64,000 bases of DNA from assembly GCF_030915525.1 (NCBI RefSeq), contig NZ_CP133269.1, positions 1,389,001 to 1,453,000 on the forward strand, given 5' to 3'. This DNA comes from Neobacillus sp. PS2-9. Its GTDB lineage: Bacteria > Bacillota > Bacilli > Bacillales > Cytobacillaceae. The first letter of the stretch is position 1. The number at the start of each line of letters is the position of its first letter. A program made the position numbers and the translations under genes. The notes below the pieces were generated by a model. It did not search any database and was not told the DNA's origin. It saw nothing but the letters and a program-made list of their open reading frames with translations. Shown here one piece after another: positions 56,892-64,000 of this stretch.

Positions 56892-58664
56892 GTGAATGAA
56901 AATATTAAACAAAAATTAACCCTGCTGCCTGACCAGCCTGGCTGCTACTTAATGAAAGACCGTCAGGGGACAATTATTTATGTAGGGAAGGCAAAAATAT
57001 TAAAGAACCGCGTTCGTTCTTATTTTACCGGCTCACACGACGGAAAGACGTTAAGACTTGTTAATGAAATAGAAGACTTTGAGTACATTGTGACCTCATC
57101 CAATATAGAAGCTTTGATACTTGAACTAAATCTCATCAAAAAATATGATCCAAAATACAATATCATGCTGAAGGATGACAAAAGCTATCCGTTTATTAAG
57201 CTGACAGCAGAGAGACATCCCAAGCTGATTATCACAAGAAAAGTAAAAAAAGATAAAGGCAAATACTTTGGTCCTTACCCTAACGTTGGAGCAGCAAATG
57301 AAACAAAGAAACTACTAGACCGTATTTATCCGTTGCGAAAATGTGCGACTCTCCCTGACCGAGTATGTTTATATTACCATTTAGGCCAGTGTCTCGCCCC
57401 ATGTGTAAACGAAGTTCCTGAGGAACAGTATAAGCAAATGACGGATGAAATTACTCGATTTTTAAATGGCGGATATAAGGAAATAAAAAAAGAACTAACC
57501 GAAAAAATGACGGCAGCAGCAGAAGAATTGGATTTTGAAAGAGCAAAAGAGTTCCGTGATAAAATCGTCCACATTGAAACCATCATGGAAAAGCAAAAAA
57601 TTACCATGACGGATTTCACGGACCGGGATGTGTTTGGTTATGCTGTTGACAAAGGCTGGATGTGTGTACAGGTCTTTTTTGTCCGTCAAGGAAAGCTGAT
57701 TGAGCGGGATGTTTCCATGTTTCCCATCTACAATGAGCCAGAGGAAGAAATCCTTACGTTTTTAGGACAATTTTATCAAAAAGCCAATCACTTTAAGCCA
57801 AAGGAAATCCTGATCCAAGATGAAATTGATTTGAATATGACTGCACAGCTCTTAGAAGTGAAGGTTCTTCAACCGAAAAAGGGACAAAAGAAGGAGCTTG
57901 TTAACCTTGCAATCAAAAATGCAAAAATTGCCCTAAATGAAAAGTTTTCATTAATTGAGAAGGATGAAGAACGAACTATTAAGGCAGTAGAAAACCTCGG
58001 AAAGCTTCTTGGAATTTATACACCCCATCGGATTGAGTCTTTCGATAACTCTAATATACAAGGGACAGATCCTGTTTCAGCGATGGTTGTGTTTACGGAT
58101 GGGAAAGCGAATAAGAGAGAATATCGCAAGTATAAAATCAAGTCTGTAAAGGGACCGGATGATTATGAATCGATGAGGGAAGTAACTAGAAGAAGATACT
58201 CGAGAGCCTTAAAAGAAAATCTTCCTCTACCGGACCTTATTATTATTGATGGTGGAAAAGGACATGTAGAAACGGTAAGGGATGTTTTAGAAAATGAATT
58301 AGGATTAGATATCCCACTATCGGGTCTTGTAAAGGATGAAAAACACCGTACATCGCAATTGTTATACGGCAATCCGTTAGAAATTGTTCCACTTGAACGG
58401 AACAGCCAGGAGTTTTATTTACTGCAACGTATTCAAGATGAGGTTCACCGCTTTGCCATTACCTTTCACCGCCAAATACGTGGAAAGAGCGCCTTTCAAT
58501 CATTGTTGGATGATATCCCGGGGATTGGGGAGAAACGCAAAAAACTATTGCTTAAACAGTTTGGTTCTGTAAAAAAAATGAAGGAAGCCAGTCTGGAGGA
58601 ATTTACCGACATGGGTATTCCATCAAATGTGGCAGAAGAGTTAATGAAAAAACTTCAAGAATAG
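56892..58664 (+). CDS. uvrC: UvrABC system protein C
   Basis: Dual-incision nuclease of nucleotide excision repair. The frame opens at 56859; GTG at 56892 (M-N-E-N-I-K) eight bases after AAGAGGAG fits the family, giving 590 residues. Domains: GIY-YIG ([30 protein letters not shown]), a cysteine cluster ([20 protein letters not shown]), UVR helix (~195-235), RNase H-like endonuclease ([22 protein letters not shown] ... [11 protein letters not shown]) and a C-terminal tandem helix-hairpin-helix ([21 protein letters not shown]). Confidence 0.95.
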   Translation: MNENIKQKLTLLPDQPGCYLMKDRQGTIIYVGKAKILKNRVRSYFTGSHDGKTLRLVNEIEDFEYIVTSSNIEALILELNLIKKYDPKYNIMLKDDKSYPFIKLTAERHPKLIITRKVKKDKGKYFGPYPNVGAANETKKLLDRIYPLRKCATLPDRVCLYYHLGQCLAPCVNEVPEEQYKQMTDEITRFLNGGYKEIKKELTEKMTAAAEELDFERAKEFRDKIVHIETIMEKQKITMTDFTDRDVFGYAVDKGWMCVQVFFVRQGKLIERDVSMFPIYNEPEEEILTFLGQFYQKANHFKPKEILIQDEIDLNMTAQLLEVKVLQPKKGQKKELVNLAIKNAKIALNEKFSLIEKDEERTIKAVENLGKLLGIYTPHRIESFDNSNIQGTDPVSAMVVFTDGKANKREYRKYKIKSVKGPDDYESMREVTRRRYSRALKENLPLPDLIIIDGGKGHVETVRDVLENELGLDIPLSGLVKDEKHRTSQLLYGNPLEIVPLERNSQEFYLLQRIQDEVHRFAITFHRQIRGKSAFQSLLDDIPGIGEKRKKLLLKQFGSVKKMKEASLEEFTDMGIPSNVAEELMKKLQE

Positions 58665-58667
58665 TTA

Positions 58668-58696
58668 TTGTCAGAATAAATTGACCATGCTATAAT
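58668..58696 (+). promoter_or_regulatory. Sigma-A promoter of lysC leader
   Basis: TTGTCA (58668-58673), 17-bp spacer, TATAAT (58691-58696). Confidence 0.8.
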
Positions 58697-58734
58697 TAGT
58701 GAAAATTTAAATTACTATCACTTTATAGTACTAA

Positions 58735-58977
58735 AGTGAAGGTAGAGGTGCGAGCTTCAAGAGTAATGATTCTGAGAAGGATGAGCTTCAAGGAAGAATC
58801 ATGAAAGGGGATGTTCGCCGAAGTAAAGAAAGTCTCATTTCTTTCTTTGCTGGTCCTGTATTGAATAAATGCCGGATTGTCAAGACGCAGGTCTTGGAGA
58901 GCTATCTTACGTTATTTGTACAGGAATTTATTTTTCGTGTTCAAAAAGCAATGAGATGCCTCTCATTGCTTTTTTAT
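58735..58977 (+). promoter_or_regulatory. Lysine riboswitch (L box)
   Basis: The conserved L-box elements appear in order: GTGAAGGTAGAGGTGCGAGC, AAAGGGGATGTTCGCCGAAG, TTTGCTGGTCCTGTATTG and ATGCCGG, followed by the terminator GCAATGAGA-tgcc-TCTCATTGC with T6 (58947-58976). Lysine binding should favour termination ahead of lysC. Confidence 0.93.
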
Positions 58978-59024
58978 TTATGTTTTGTAGCAAAATAGGT
59001 AGAGCATAACTGAAAGAAGGGGAA

Positions 59025-60242
59025 ATGATGGGCTTAGTTGTACAAAAATTCGGGGGAACCTCCGTTGGCAGTGTAGAAAGAATTTTAAATGTAGCAGCCT
59101 GTGTAAAAGATGAAACAGAGAGAGGCAATAACGTTGTTGTCGTTGTTTCTGCTATGGGAAAATCCACGGACAAGCTTGTTGGTCTAGCGAAGGAAATTTC
59201 CAATCAACCTAATAAACGGGAAATGGATATGCTCCTTTCGACAGGCGAGCAGGTAACCATTGCCTTATTATCTATGGCTTTAAATCAACAAGGTCTACCA
59301 GCGGTTTCCTATACAGGCTGGCAAGCGGGAATTGTAACAGAACCTGTCCATGGAAACGCACGAATTTCAACGATCAAGACAGAATCCATTAAAAACCAAC
59401 TTACAGAAGGCAAGGTTGTTATTGTAGCAGGATTCCAAGGAATAACTGAAGATGGGGAAATCACCACTCTTGGTCGAGGGGGTTCTGATACGACAGCGGT
59501 TGCATTAGCAGCGGCGTTAAAAGCAGATAAATGTGATATTTACACGGATGTAACAGGTGTATTTACAACAGATCCAAGATATGTGAAAGAGGCCCGTAAG
59601 TTATTATCCGTTTCCTATGACGAAATGCTGGAGCTTGCCAATCTCGGTGCAGGTGTACTGCATCCAAGAGCGGTAGAATTTGCTAAAAATTATCAAGTAA
59701 GACTTGAAGTCCGTTCAAGCATGGAGAAAATCGAAGGAACAGTCATTGAGGGGGAAGCAACAATGGAACAAAATTTAGTTGTACGTGGTGTCGCGTTTGA
59801 AGATGATATTACAAAGGTTACCGTTTTGGGGTTAACCAATTCCTTAACCAGCCTATCAACGATTTTTACTACTCTTGCTCAAAATCACATTAACGTTGAT
59901 ATTATTATTCAAAGCACAACAGAAGGAGGAACGGCTAATTTATCTTTCTCCATACATACCGATGATTTGTTAGAGACATTAAAGGTATTAGAAGACAATA
60001 AAGCTGTACTTGGCTATGAACAACTTGATGCAGAGAATAAACTGGCAAAGGTTTCTATTGTGGGTTCAGGCATGATTTCTAATCCGGGTGTGGCTGCGAA
60101 AATGTTTGAAGTTCTTGCTTCAAATGGCATCCAAATCAAAATGGTCAGCACCTCTGAAATTAAAGTGTCTGCTGTGTTAGAAGAGAAGAATATGTTAAAA
60201 GCAGTTGAACTCCTCCACCGTGCATTTGAGCTTGGAAATTAA
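59025..60242 (+). CDS. lysC: Lysine-sensitive aspartokinase II (alpha and internal beta start)
   Basis: Phosphorylates aspartate, the first step to lysine, threonine, methionine and diaminopimelate. 405 residues. Kinase domain KFGGTSVGSVERI, FQGITEDGEITTLGRGGSDTTAVALAAAL and DVTGVFTTDPRYV; two C-terminal ACT domains (~250-405). As in B. subtilis, an in-frame ATG at 59763 has its own GAGGGGG eight bases upstream and would yield the ~159-residue beta subunit. Regulated by the lysine riboswitch. Confidence 0.95.
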   Translation: MMGLVVQKFGGTSVGSVERILNVAACVKDETERGNNVVVVVSAMGKSTDKLVGLAKEISNQPNKREMDMLLSTGEQVTIALLSMALNQQGLPAVSYTGWQAGIVTEPVHGNARISTIKTESIKNQLTEGKVVIVAGFQGITEDGEITTLGRGGSDTTAVALAAALKADKCDIYTDVTGVFTTDPRYVKEARKLLSVSYDEMLELANLGAGVLHPRAVEFAKNYQVRLEVRSSMEKIEGTVIEGEATMEQNLVVRGVAFEDDITKVTVLGLTNSLTSLSTIFTTLAQNHINVDIIIQSTTEGGTANLSFSIHTDDLLETLKVLEDNKAVLGYEQLDAENKLAKVSIVGSGMISNPGVAAKMFEVLASNGIQIKMVSTSEIKVSAVLEEKNMLKAVELLHRAFELGN

Positions 60243-60246
60243 CAAA

Positions 60247-60286
60247 GAAGAGGCTGACTCGTTGGAATGTGAGTCAGCCTCTTTCC
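60247..60286. terminator. Hairpin between lysC and yslB
   Basis: AAGAGGCTGACTC / GAGTCAGCCTCTT, perfect 13-bp stem. T tracts on both sides are short (CTTTCC on +; CTTCTTTGTT on -), so it probably serves the converging genes with moderate efficiency. Confidence 0.75.
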
Positions 60287-60290
60287 GATA

Positions 60291-60749
60291 TTAAATTAGA
60301 TCTTTCCGATCCCATTTAACAGTAAATTGGACTTTGTTTGCTTTTTTTACAGGGTGTTCAAACGCTTCTGCAATCACTTCTTTTTGTAGTTCAATTTGTT
60401 GGGCAAGGAAGCCGGCTTCGAGTTGGAAGAAGTGTTCTGCTTTTGATTTTACACGAGAAACAATGAGTGGGCTTACTAGTTCGAATTCGATTTCATTTTT
60501 CGTCTCTTTTATTATTTCAAGCTGTCCCCAAGAAGCATTAGTAAAAAATTCAACTAATGTTTCGTGGTCAGGTAATGGGAACTTTCGTGCAAGACGTTTT
60601 CCTGCCCAGTATAAGATTTCAGGAGTGTCTTTGCCTAGGATTTCTGGCAAAAGGTATTCCCTAATGATTTCATACCCAAACATTGAAATGGTTCTTGGTT
60701 CTGGCTCTTCATTATCAAAATGTTGATTAACGGCTGTACTTTCTTTCAC
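60291..60749 (-). CDS. yslB: DUF2507 family protein YslB
   Basis: 152 residues, V4R/heme-NO-binding-like DUF2507 fold: ISMFGYEIIREYLLPEILGKDTPEILYWAGKRLARKFPL, FTNASWGQLEIIKETKNEIEFEL, and FQLEAGFLAQQIELQKEVIAEAFEHPV. No catalytic motif apparent; function unknown. Opposite orientation between lysC and sdhC, as in B. subtilis. GAGGGG precedes the ATG on the minus strand. Confidence 0.85.
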   Translation of the reverse strand: MKESTAVNQHFDNEEPEPRTISMFGYEIIREYLLPEILGKDTPEILYWAGKRLARKFPLPDHETLVEFFTNASWGQLEIIKETKNEIEFELVSPLIVSRVKSKAEHFFQLEAGFLAQQIELQKEVIAEAFEHPVKKANKVQFTVKWDRKDLI

Positions 60750-60894
60750 AAGCTTCCCCTCTTTCTATCATTCTATTATATACAATTTGATTTATTTTTC
60801 AGTACTGAATTGCTGAAAATGTGAATAAATCCTTTTGTGAATGATATATTATTTTGGAATATCTTATCTTATTTATCATCATAATTATCTTATC

Positions 60895-61000
60895 CGTTTA
60901 AGGGGAAATACCAACCGTAAGATGTTGGTAATTAAATGTAATAATATGGGTTGTGTGGGTGGCTGAAGCAGCTTTTTTTCTAGAAAAGGTACTATCCTAT
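60895..61000 (+). ncRNA. Candidate small RNA or leader upstream of sdhC
   Basis: In the 445-bp yslB-sdhC divergent gap, ACCAAC-cgtaagat-GTTGGT forms a hairpin (60911-60930 region), and GGCTG-aag-CAGCT followed by TTTTTTT (60960-60980 region) looks like an intrinsic terminator on the + strand, well before the sdhC promoter at 61060. A short transcript ending here is possible. No promoter of good quality was found and no RNA family recognised. Confidence 0.35.
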
Positions 61001-61059
61001 TATAATATCAATATATTTTAAAAATTTTATTTTTTGATAAAGTTTGTGTATCCGTTTTC

Positions 61060-61088
61060 TTGACGCTCTATGTCGATGGGAGTAAAAT
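61060..61088 (+). promoter_or_regulatory. Sigma-A promoter of sdhCAB
   Basis: TTGACG (61060-61065), 17-bp spacer, TAAAAT (61083-61088); gives a leader of about 100 nt before sdhC. Confidence 0.7.
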
Positions 61089-61194
61089 GGACATGTCACA
61101 TTATTGTCACAGTAGTATTGGGTTAAGTTTCTTTAAGGGGTACATAGAAGAAAGAGCTTAACATCATTTTTTAAAAATTAAGGGGGGTAAATGT

Positions 61195-61806
61195 ATGGCG
61201 GGGAATCGAGAGTTTGCTAATCGCAGATTACATTCGCTGCTAGGGGTCATTCCGATTGGAGTGTTTCTTACACAGCATCTTGTAGTCAACCATTTTATCA
61301 CTGGAGGTCCAGAGTCTTTCAACAAGGCTGCAGGCTTTATGGGAAGTCTACCATTCCGCATTGTCTTAGAAACTGTAATTATTTATTTACCATTGCTTTT
61401 TCATGCAATCTATGGACTTTATATTGCTTTTACCGCTAAAAGTAATGTAAAAAGATTTGGTTTCTTTAGGAACTGGATGTTCATGCTTCAACGTGTATCA
61501 GGCGTAATCACGCTCATCTTTATTACGTGGCACGTTTGGCAAACACGTGTAGCAGCGGCGTTTGGTGCGGAAGTATCCTATGATATGATGCATAATATTC
61601 TTTCATCACCATTTATGTTTGTTTTCTATTTAGTGGGAATCCTTTCGGCTATTTTCCACTTTGCAAACGGACTTTGGTCCTTCTTTGTTAGTTGGGGGAT
61701 CACAGTATCACCTCGCTCACAAGTTATTTCTACATACGTGACCGTTGGTGTTTTTATTGTTCTTTCTTTTATTGGAATTCAAACACTTATCGCATTTGTT
61801 CAATAA
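61195..61806 (+). CDS. sdhC: Succinate dehydrogenase cytochrome b558 subunit
   Basis: 203-residue membrane anchor of complex II, di-heme type. Five hydrophobic helices; likely heme ligands are histidines in GVFLTQHLVVNHF, LLFHAIYGLY, ITWHVWQTR and AIFHFANGLWSF. Passes electrons from SdhB to menaquinone. ATG at 61195 behind AAGGGGGG. First gene of sdhCAB. Confidence 0.95.
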   Translation: MAGNREFANRRLHSLLGVIPIGVFLTQHLVVNHFITGGPESFNKAAGFMGSLPFRIVLETVIIYLPLLFHAIYGLYIAFTAKSNVKRFGFFRNWMFMLQRVSGVITLIFITWHVWQTRVAAAFGAEVSYDMMHNILSSPFMFVFYLVGILSAIFHFANGLWSFFVSWGITVSPRSQVISTYVTVGVFIVLSFIGIQTLIAFVQ

Positions 61807-61860
61807 TCATTTTAAGGTCGGAAAATATAGTATTTTTTGGATTAAGGGAGTGAGTCACGA

Positions 61861-63612
61861 ATGAGTAAAGGTAAAGTGATCGTAGTCGGCGGCGGCTTAG
61901 CTGGCTTAATGGCTACCATCAAGGCTGCAGAATCAGGAACTCCGGTAGAGCTTTTTTCTCTTGTTCCGGTTAAACGTTCTCACTCTGTTTGTGCCCAAGG
62001 CGGTATTAATGGAGCAGTAAACACAAAAGGTGAAGGGGATTCCCCGTGGATTCACTTTGACGATACGATTTATGGCGGAGACTTTTTAGCGAATCAGCCG
62101 CCAGTTAAAGCCATGTGTGATGCAGCACCTGGTATTATCAATTTATTTGACCGGATGGGTGTTATGTTTAACCGTACACCAGAGGGTCTTTTAGACTTCC
62201 GCCGTTTTGGAGGAACACAACATCACCGTACAGCTTTTGCTGGTGCGACAACTGGTCAGCAATTGTTATATGCATTAGATGAGCAAGTTCGCCGCCACGA
62301 AGTGGACGGATTAGTTACAAAATATGAAGGCTGGGAATTCCTTGGTGCGGTCGTTGACGATGAAGGCGTTTGCCGTGGGATTGTTGCTCAGGACTTAAAA
62401 ACAATGGAAATTAAATCATTTGCCGCGGATGCAGTCATTATGGCAACCGGTGGACCTGGTATTATTTTCGGTAAGTCAACAAACTCTGTAATAAATACAG
62501 GCTCCGCTGCTTCTATTGTTTATCAACAGGGTGCATCTTATGCAAACGGAGAAATGATTCAAATTCATCCAACTGCTATTCCTGGTGATGATAAGCTTCG
62601 TTTAATGAGTGAGTCCGCTCGTGGTGAAGGTGGTCGTATTTGGACGTACAAAGACGGAAAACCTTGGTATTTCCTAGAAGAAAAATATCCGGCTTATGGA
62701 AACCTTGTTCCACGTGATATTGCGACACGTGAAATCTTTGATGTTTGCGTTAGCCAGAAACTTGGAATTAACGGCGAAAACATGGTTTTCCTTGACTTAT
62801 CTCATAAGGATCCACATGAGTTAGACGTAAAACTGGGCGGAATCATTGAAATTTATGAAAAGTTCATGGGAGATAATCCACGTAAAGTCCCAATGAAGAT
62901 TTTCCCAGCTGTTCACTACTCAATGGGTGGACTATGGGTTGATTATGATCAAATGACAAGTATCCCAGGTCTTTTTGCAGCTGGTGAGTGTGATTATTCA
63001 CAACACGGTGCCAATCGATTAGGTGCAAACTCCTTGCTTTCAGCTGTATACGGAGGAATGGTTGCAGGACCAAATGCAGTTAAATATATCAGCGGCCTTG
63101 AGAAGAGTTCTGATGCTGTATCTTCTACTGTTTTTGACCGTCATGTAATGGAACAGGAAGAAAAATGGAATTCAATCATGTCATTGAACGGTACAGAAAA
63201 TGCCTACATCATTCACAAGGAACTTGGTGAATGGATGACAGATAACGTAACTGTTGTTCGTTACAATGACAAGCTGTTAAAGACAGATCAAAAGATTCAA
63301 GAGCTATTAGAGCGCTATCAAAATATTAATATCAATGATACATCGAAATGGAGCAACCAAGGAGCTGCGTTCACTAGACAGTTACAAAATATGCTTCAAT
63401 TAGCACGTGTTATTACAATCGGAGCGTATAACCGAAATGAGAGCCGTGGTGCTCACTATAAACCAGAATTCCCTGAGCGTAACGATGAAGAGTTTATGAA
63501 AACAACAATGGCGAAATTTGTGGATGCTAAATCAGCTCCAGCATTCCATTATGAAGAGATTGACGTATCTTTAATTAAGCCACGGAAACGAGATTACACA
63601 ACAAAGCATTAA
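61861..63612 (+). CDS. sdhA: Succinate dehydrogenase flavoprotein subunit
   Basis: 583 residues. FAD-binding VVGGGLAGLMATIKAAE, the histidine for covalent FAD in KRSHSVCAQGGINGA, HPTAIPGDDKLRLMSESARGEGG and the catalytic arginine region FPAVHYSMGGLWVDYDQMTSIPGLFAAGECDYSQHGANRLGANSLLS. Oxidises succinate to fumarate. ATG at 61861 after AAGGGAGTGAG. Confidence 0.96.
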   Translation: MSKGKVIVVGGGLAGLMATIKAAESGTPVELFSLVPVKRSHSVCAQGGINGAVNTKGEGDSPWIHFDDTIYGGDFLANQPPVKAMCDAAPGIINLFDRMGVMFNRTPEGLLDFRRFGGTQHHRTAFAGATTGQQLLYALDEQVRRHEVDGLVTKYEGWEFLGAVVDDEGVCRGIVAQDLKTMEIKSFAADAVIMATGGPGIIFGKSTNSVINTGSAASIVYQQGASYANGEMIQIHPTAIPGDDKLRLMSESARGEGGRIWTYKDGKPWYFLEEKYPAYGNLVPRDIATREIFDVCVSQKLGINGENMVFLDLSHKDPHELDVKLGGIIEIYEKFMGDNPRKVPMKIFPAVHYSMGGLWVDYDQMTSIPGLFAAGECDYSQHGANRLGANSLLSAVYGGMVAGPNAVKYISGLEKSSDAVSSTVFDRHVMEQEEKWNSIMSLNGTENAYIIHKELGEWMTDNVTVVRYNDKLLKTDQKIQELLERYQNININDTSKWSNQGAAFTRQLQNMLQLARVITIGAYNRNESRGAHYKPEFPERNDEEFMKTTMAKFVDAKSAPAFHYEEIDVSLIKPRKRDYTTKH

Positions 63613-63633
63613 TAGAAAGGGGAGTGGATAATA

Positions 63634-64000
63634 ATGTCTGAAAATAAAACAGTTAAGTTTCTAGTTATGCGTCAGGATACCCCGGATGCTACTCCTTACG
63701 AGGAGGAATTTGAGGTTCCATATCGTCCAAATATGAACGTCATTTCCGCTTTGATGGAAATTCGTAAGAATCCTGTGAACGCAAAGGGACAAGCCTCTAC
63801 CCCAATCACTTGGGAAATGAACTGTCTCGAAGAAGTCTGTGGTGCTTGTTCAATGGTTATTAACGGTAAGCCTCGTCAATCCTGTTCGGCATTGATTGAT
63901 CAATTAGAGCAACCTATCCGTTTAGAGCCAATGAGAACATTCCCAGTTGTGAGGGACCTTGCGGTAGACCGAAGCAGAATGTTTGATGCTTTAAAGAAAG
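63634..64000 (+). CDS. sdhB: Succinate dehydrogenase iron-sulfur subunit (3'-truncated by window)
   Basis: The first ~122 residues of SdhB. ATG at 63634 follows AAAGGGGAG, 21 bp after sdhA. The [2Fe-2S] cysteines are present in NCLEEVCGACSMVINGKPRQSC. The [4Fe-4S] and [3Fe-4S] part lies beyond the window end. Confidence 0.95.
   Translation, partial: MSENKTVKFLVMRQDTPDATPYEEEFEVPYRPNMNVISALMEIRKNPVNAKGQASTPITWEMNCLEEVCGACSMVINGKPRQSCSALIDQLEQPIRLEPMRTFPVVRDLAVDRSRMFDALKK

Noticed and set aside
58801-58998. 65-codon frame upstream of lysC
   Set aside because: Lies wholly inside the lysine riboswitch and its terminator.
60334-60726. 130-codon + strand frame
   Set aside because: Antisense shadow of yslB, without ribosome site or recognisable domain.

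Overview
The window is a gene-dense stretch of low-GC chromosome from a spore-forming Bacillaceae member. The gene order matches, almost gene for gene, the Bacillus subtilis dnaE-ytsJ-accDA-pfkA-pyk ... citZ-icd-mdh-phoPR-polA ... gapB-speD-nrdR-dnaBI ... thrS-infC-rpmI-rplT ... pheST-rnhC-zapA-polX-mutS2 ... lcfA-fadR-fadB-etfBA-trxA-uvrC-lysC-yslB-sdhCAB segment. The spore genes sspI, ytxC and ytaF, many TTG/GTG/ATT starts with strong GGAGG ribosome sites, and T-box, L20 and lysine leaders all fit a Bacillus or Neobacillus-like organism. The species cannot be fixed from sequence alone. I see no rRNA, tRNA, IS transposase, prophage or cas gene.

Layout: 1-10.8 kb holds the 5'-truncated dnaE, malic enzyme, a FadR-type GntR regulator, accDA, pfkA, pyk and fxsA. 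10.8-17 kb holds ytvI, a DUF441 protein, the TCA genes citZ-icd-mdh and a MaoC-like gene. 17-24.4 kb holds phoPR, polA, mutM, ytaF and coaE. 24.7-31.3 kb holds gapB, speD, a hypothetical gene, nrdR, dnaB, dnaI and ytxC. 31.3-37.7 kb holds T-box-thrS, L20 leader-infC-rpmI-rplT, ysdA, a dUTPase-like gene, an M42 peptidase and sspI. 37.7-50.7 kb holds ysgA, T-box-pheST, a NERD-domain gene, a pterin dehydratase, rnhC, zapA, cvpA, polX, mutS2, a DUF350 gene and a 27-residue membrane peptide. 50.7-64 kb holds the fatty-acid degradation cluster lcfA/fadR-fadB-etfBA, then trxA, uvrC, lysine riboswitch-lysC, yslB and sdhCA, with sdhB cut by the window end.

The genes are mostly housekeeping: replication and repair, central carbon metabolism, fatty-acid synthesis and degradation, and translation. 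The less ordinary content lies between genes: four copies of a ~165-bp multi-hairpin repeat (repeat A), each directly downstream of an intrinsic terminator; three copies of a ~147-bp long-hairpin repeat (repeat B); a five-copy 10-mer array with an exact 21-bp period after the NERD gene; a paired palindromic operator flanking the GntR gene; and several structured leaders (speD, citZ, upstream of sdhC) that match no RNA family I recognise.
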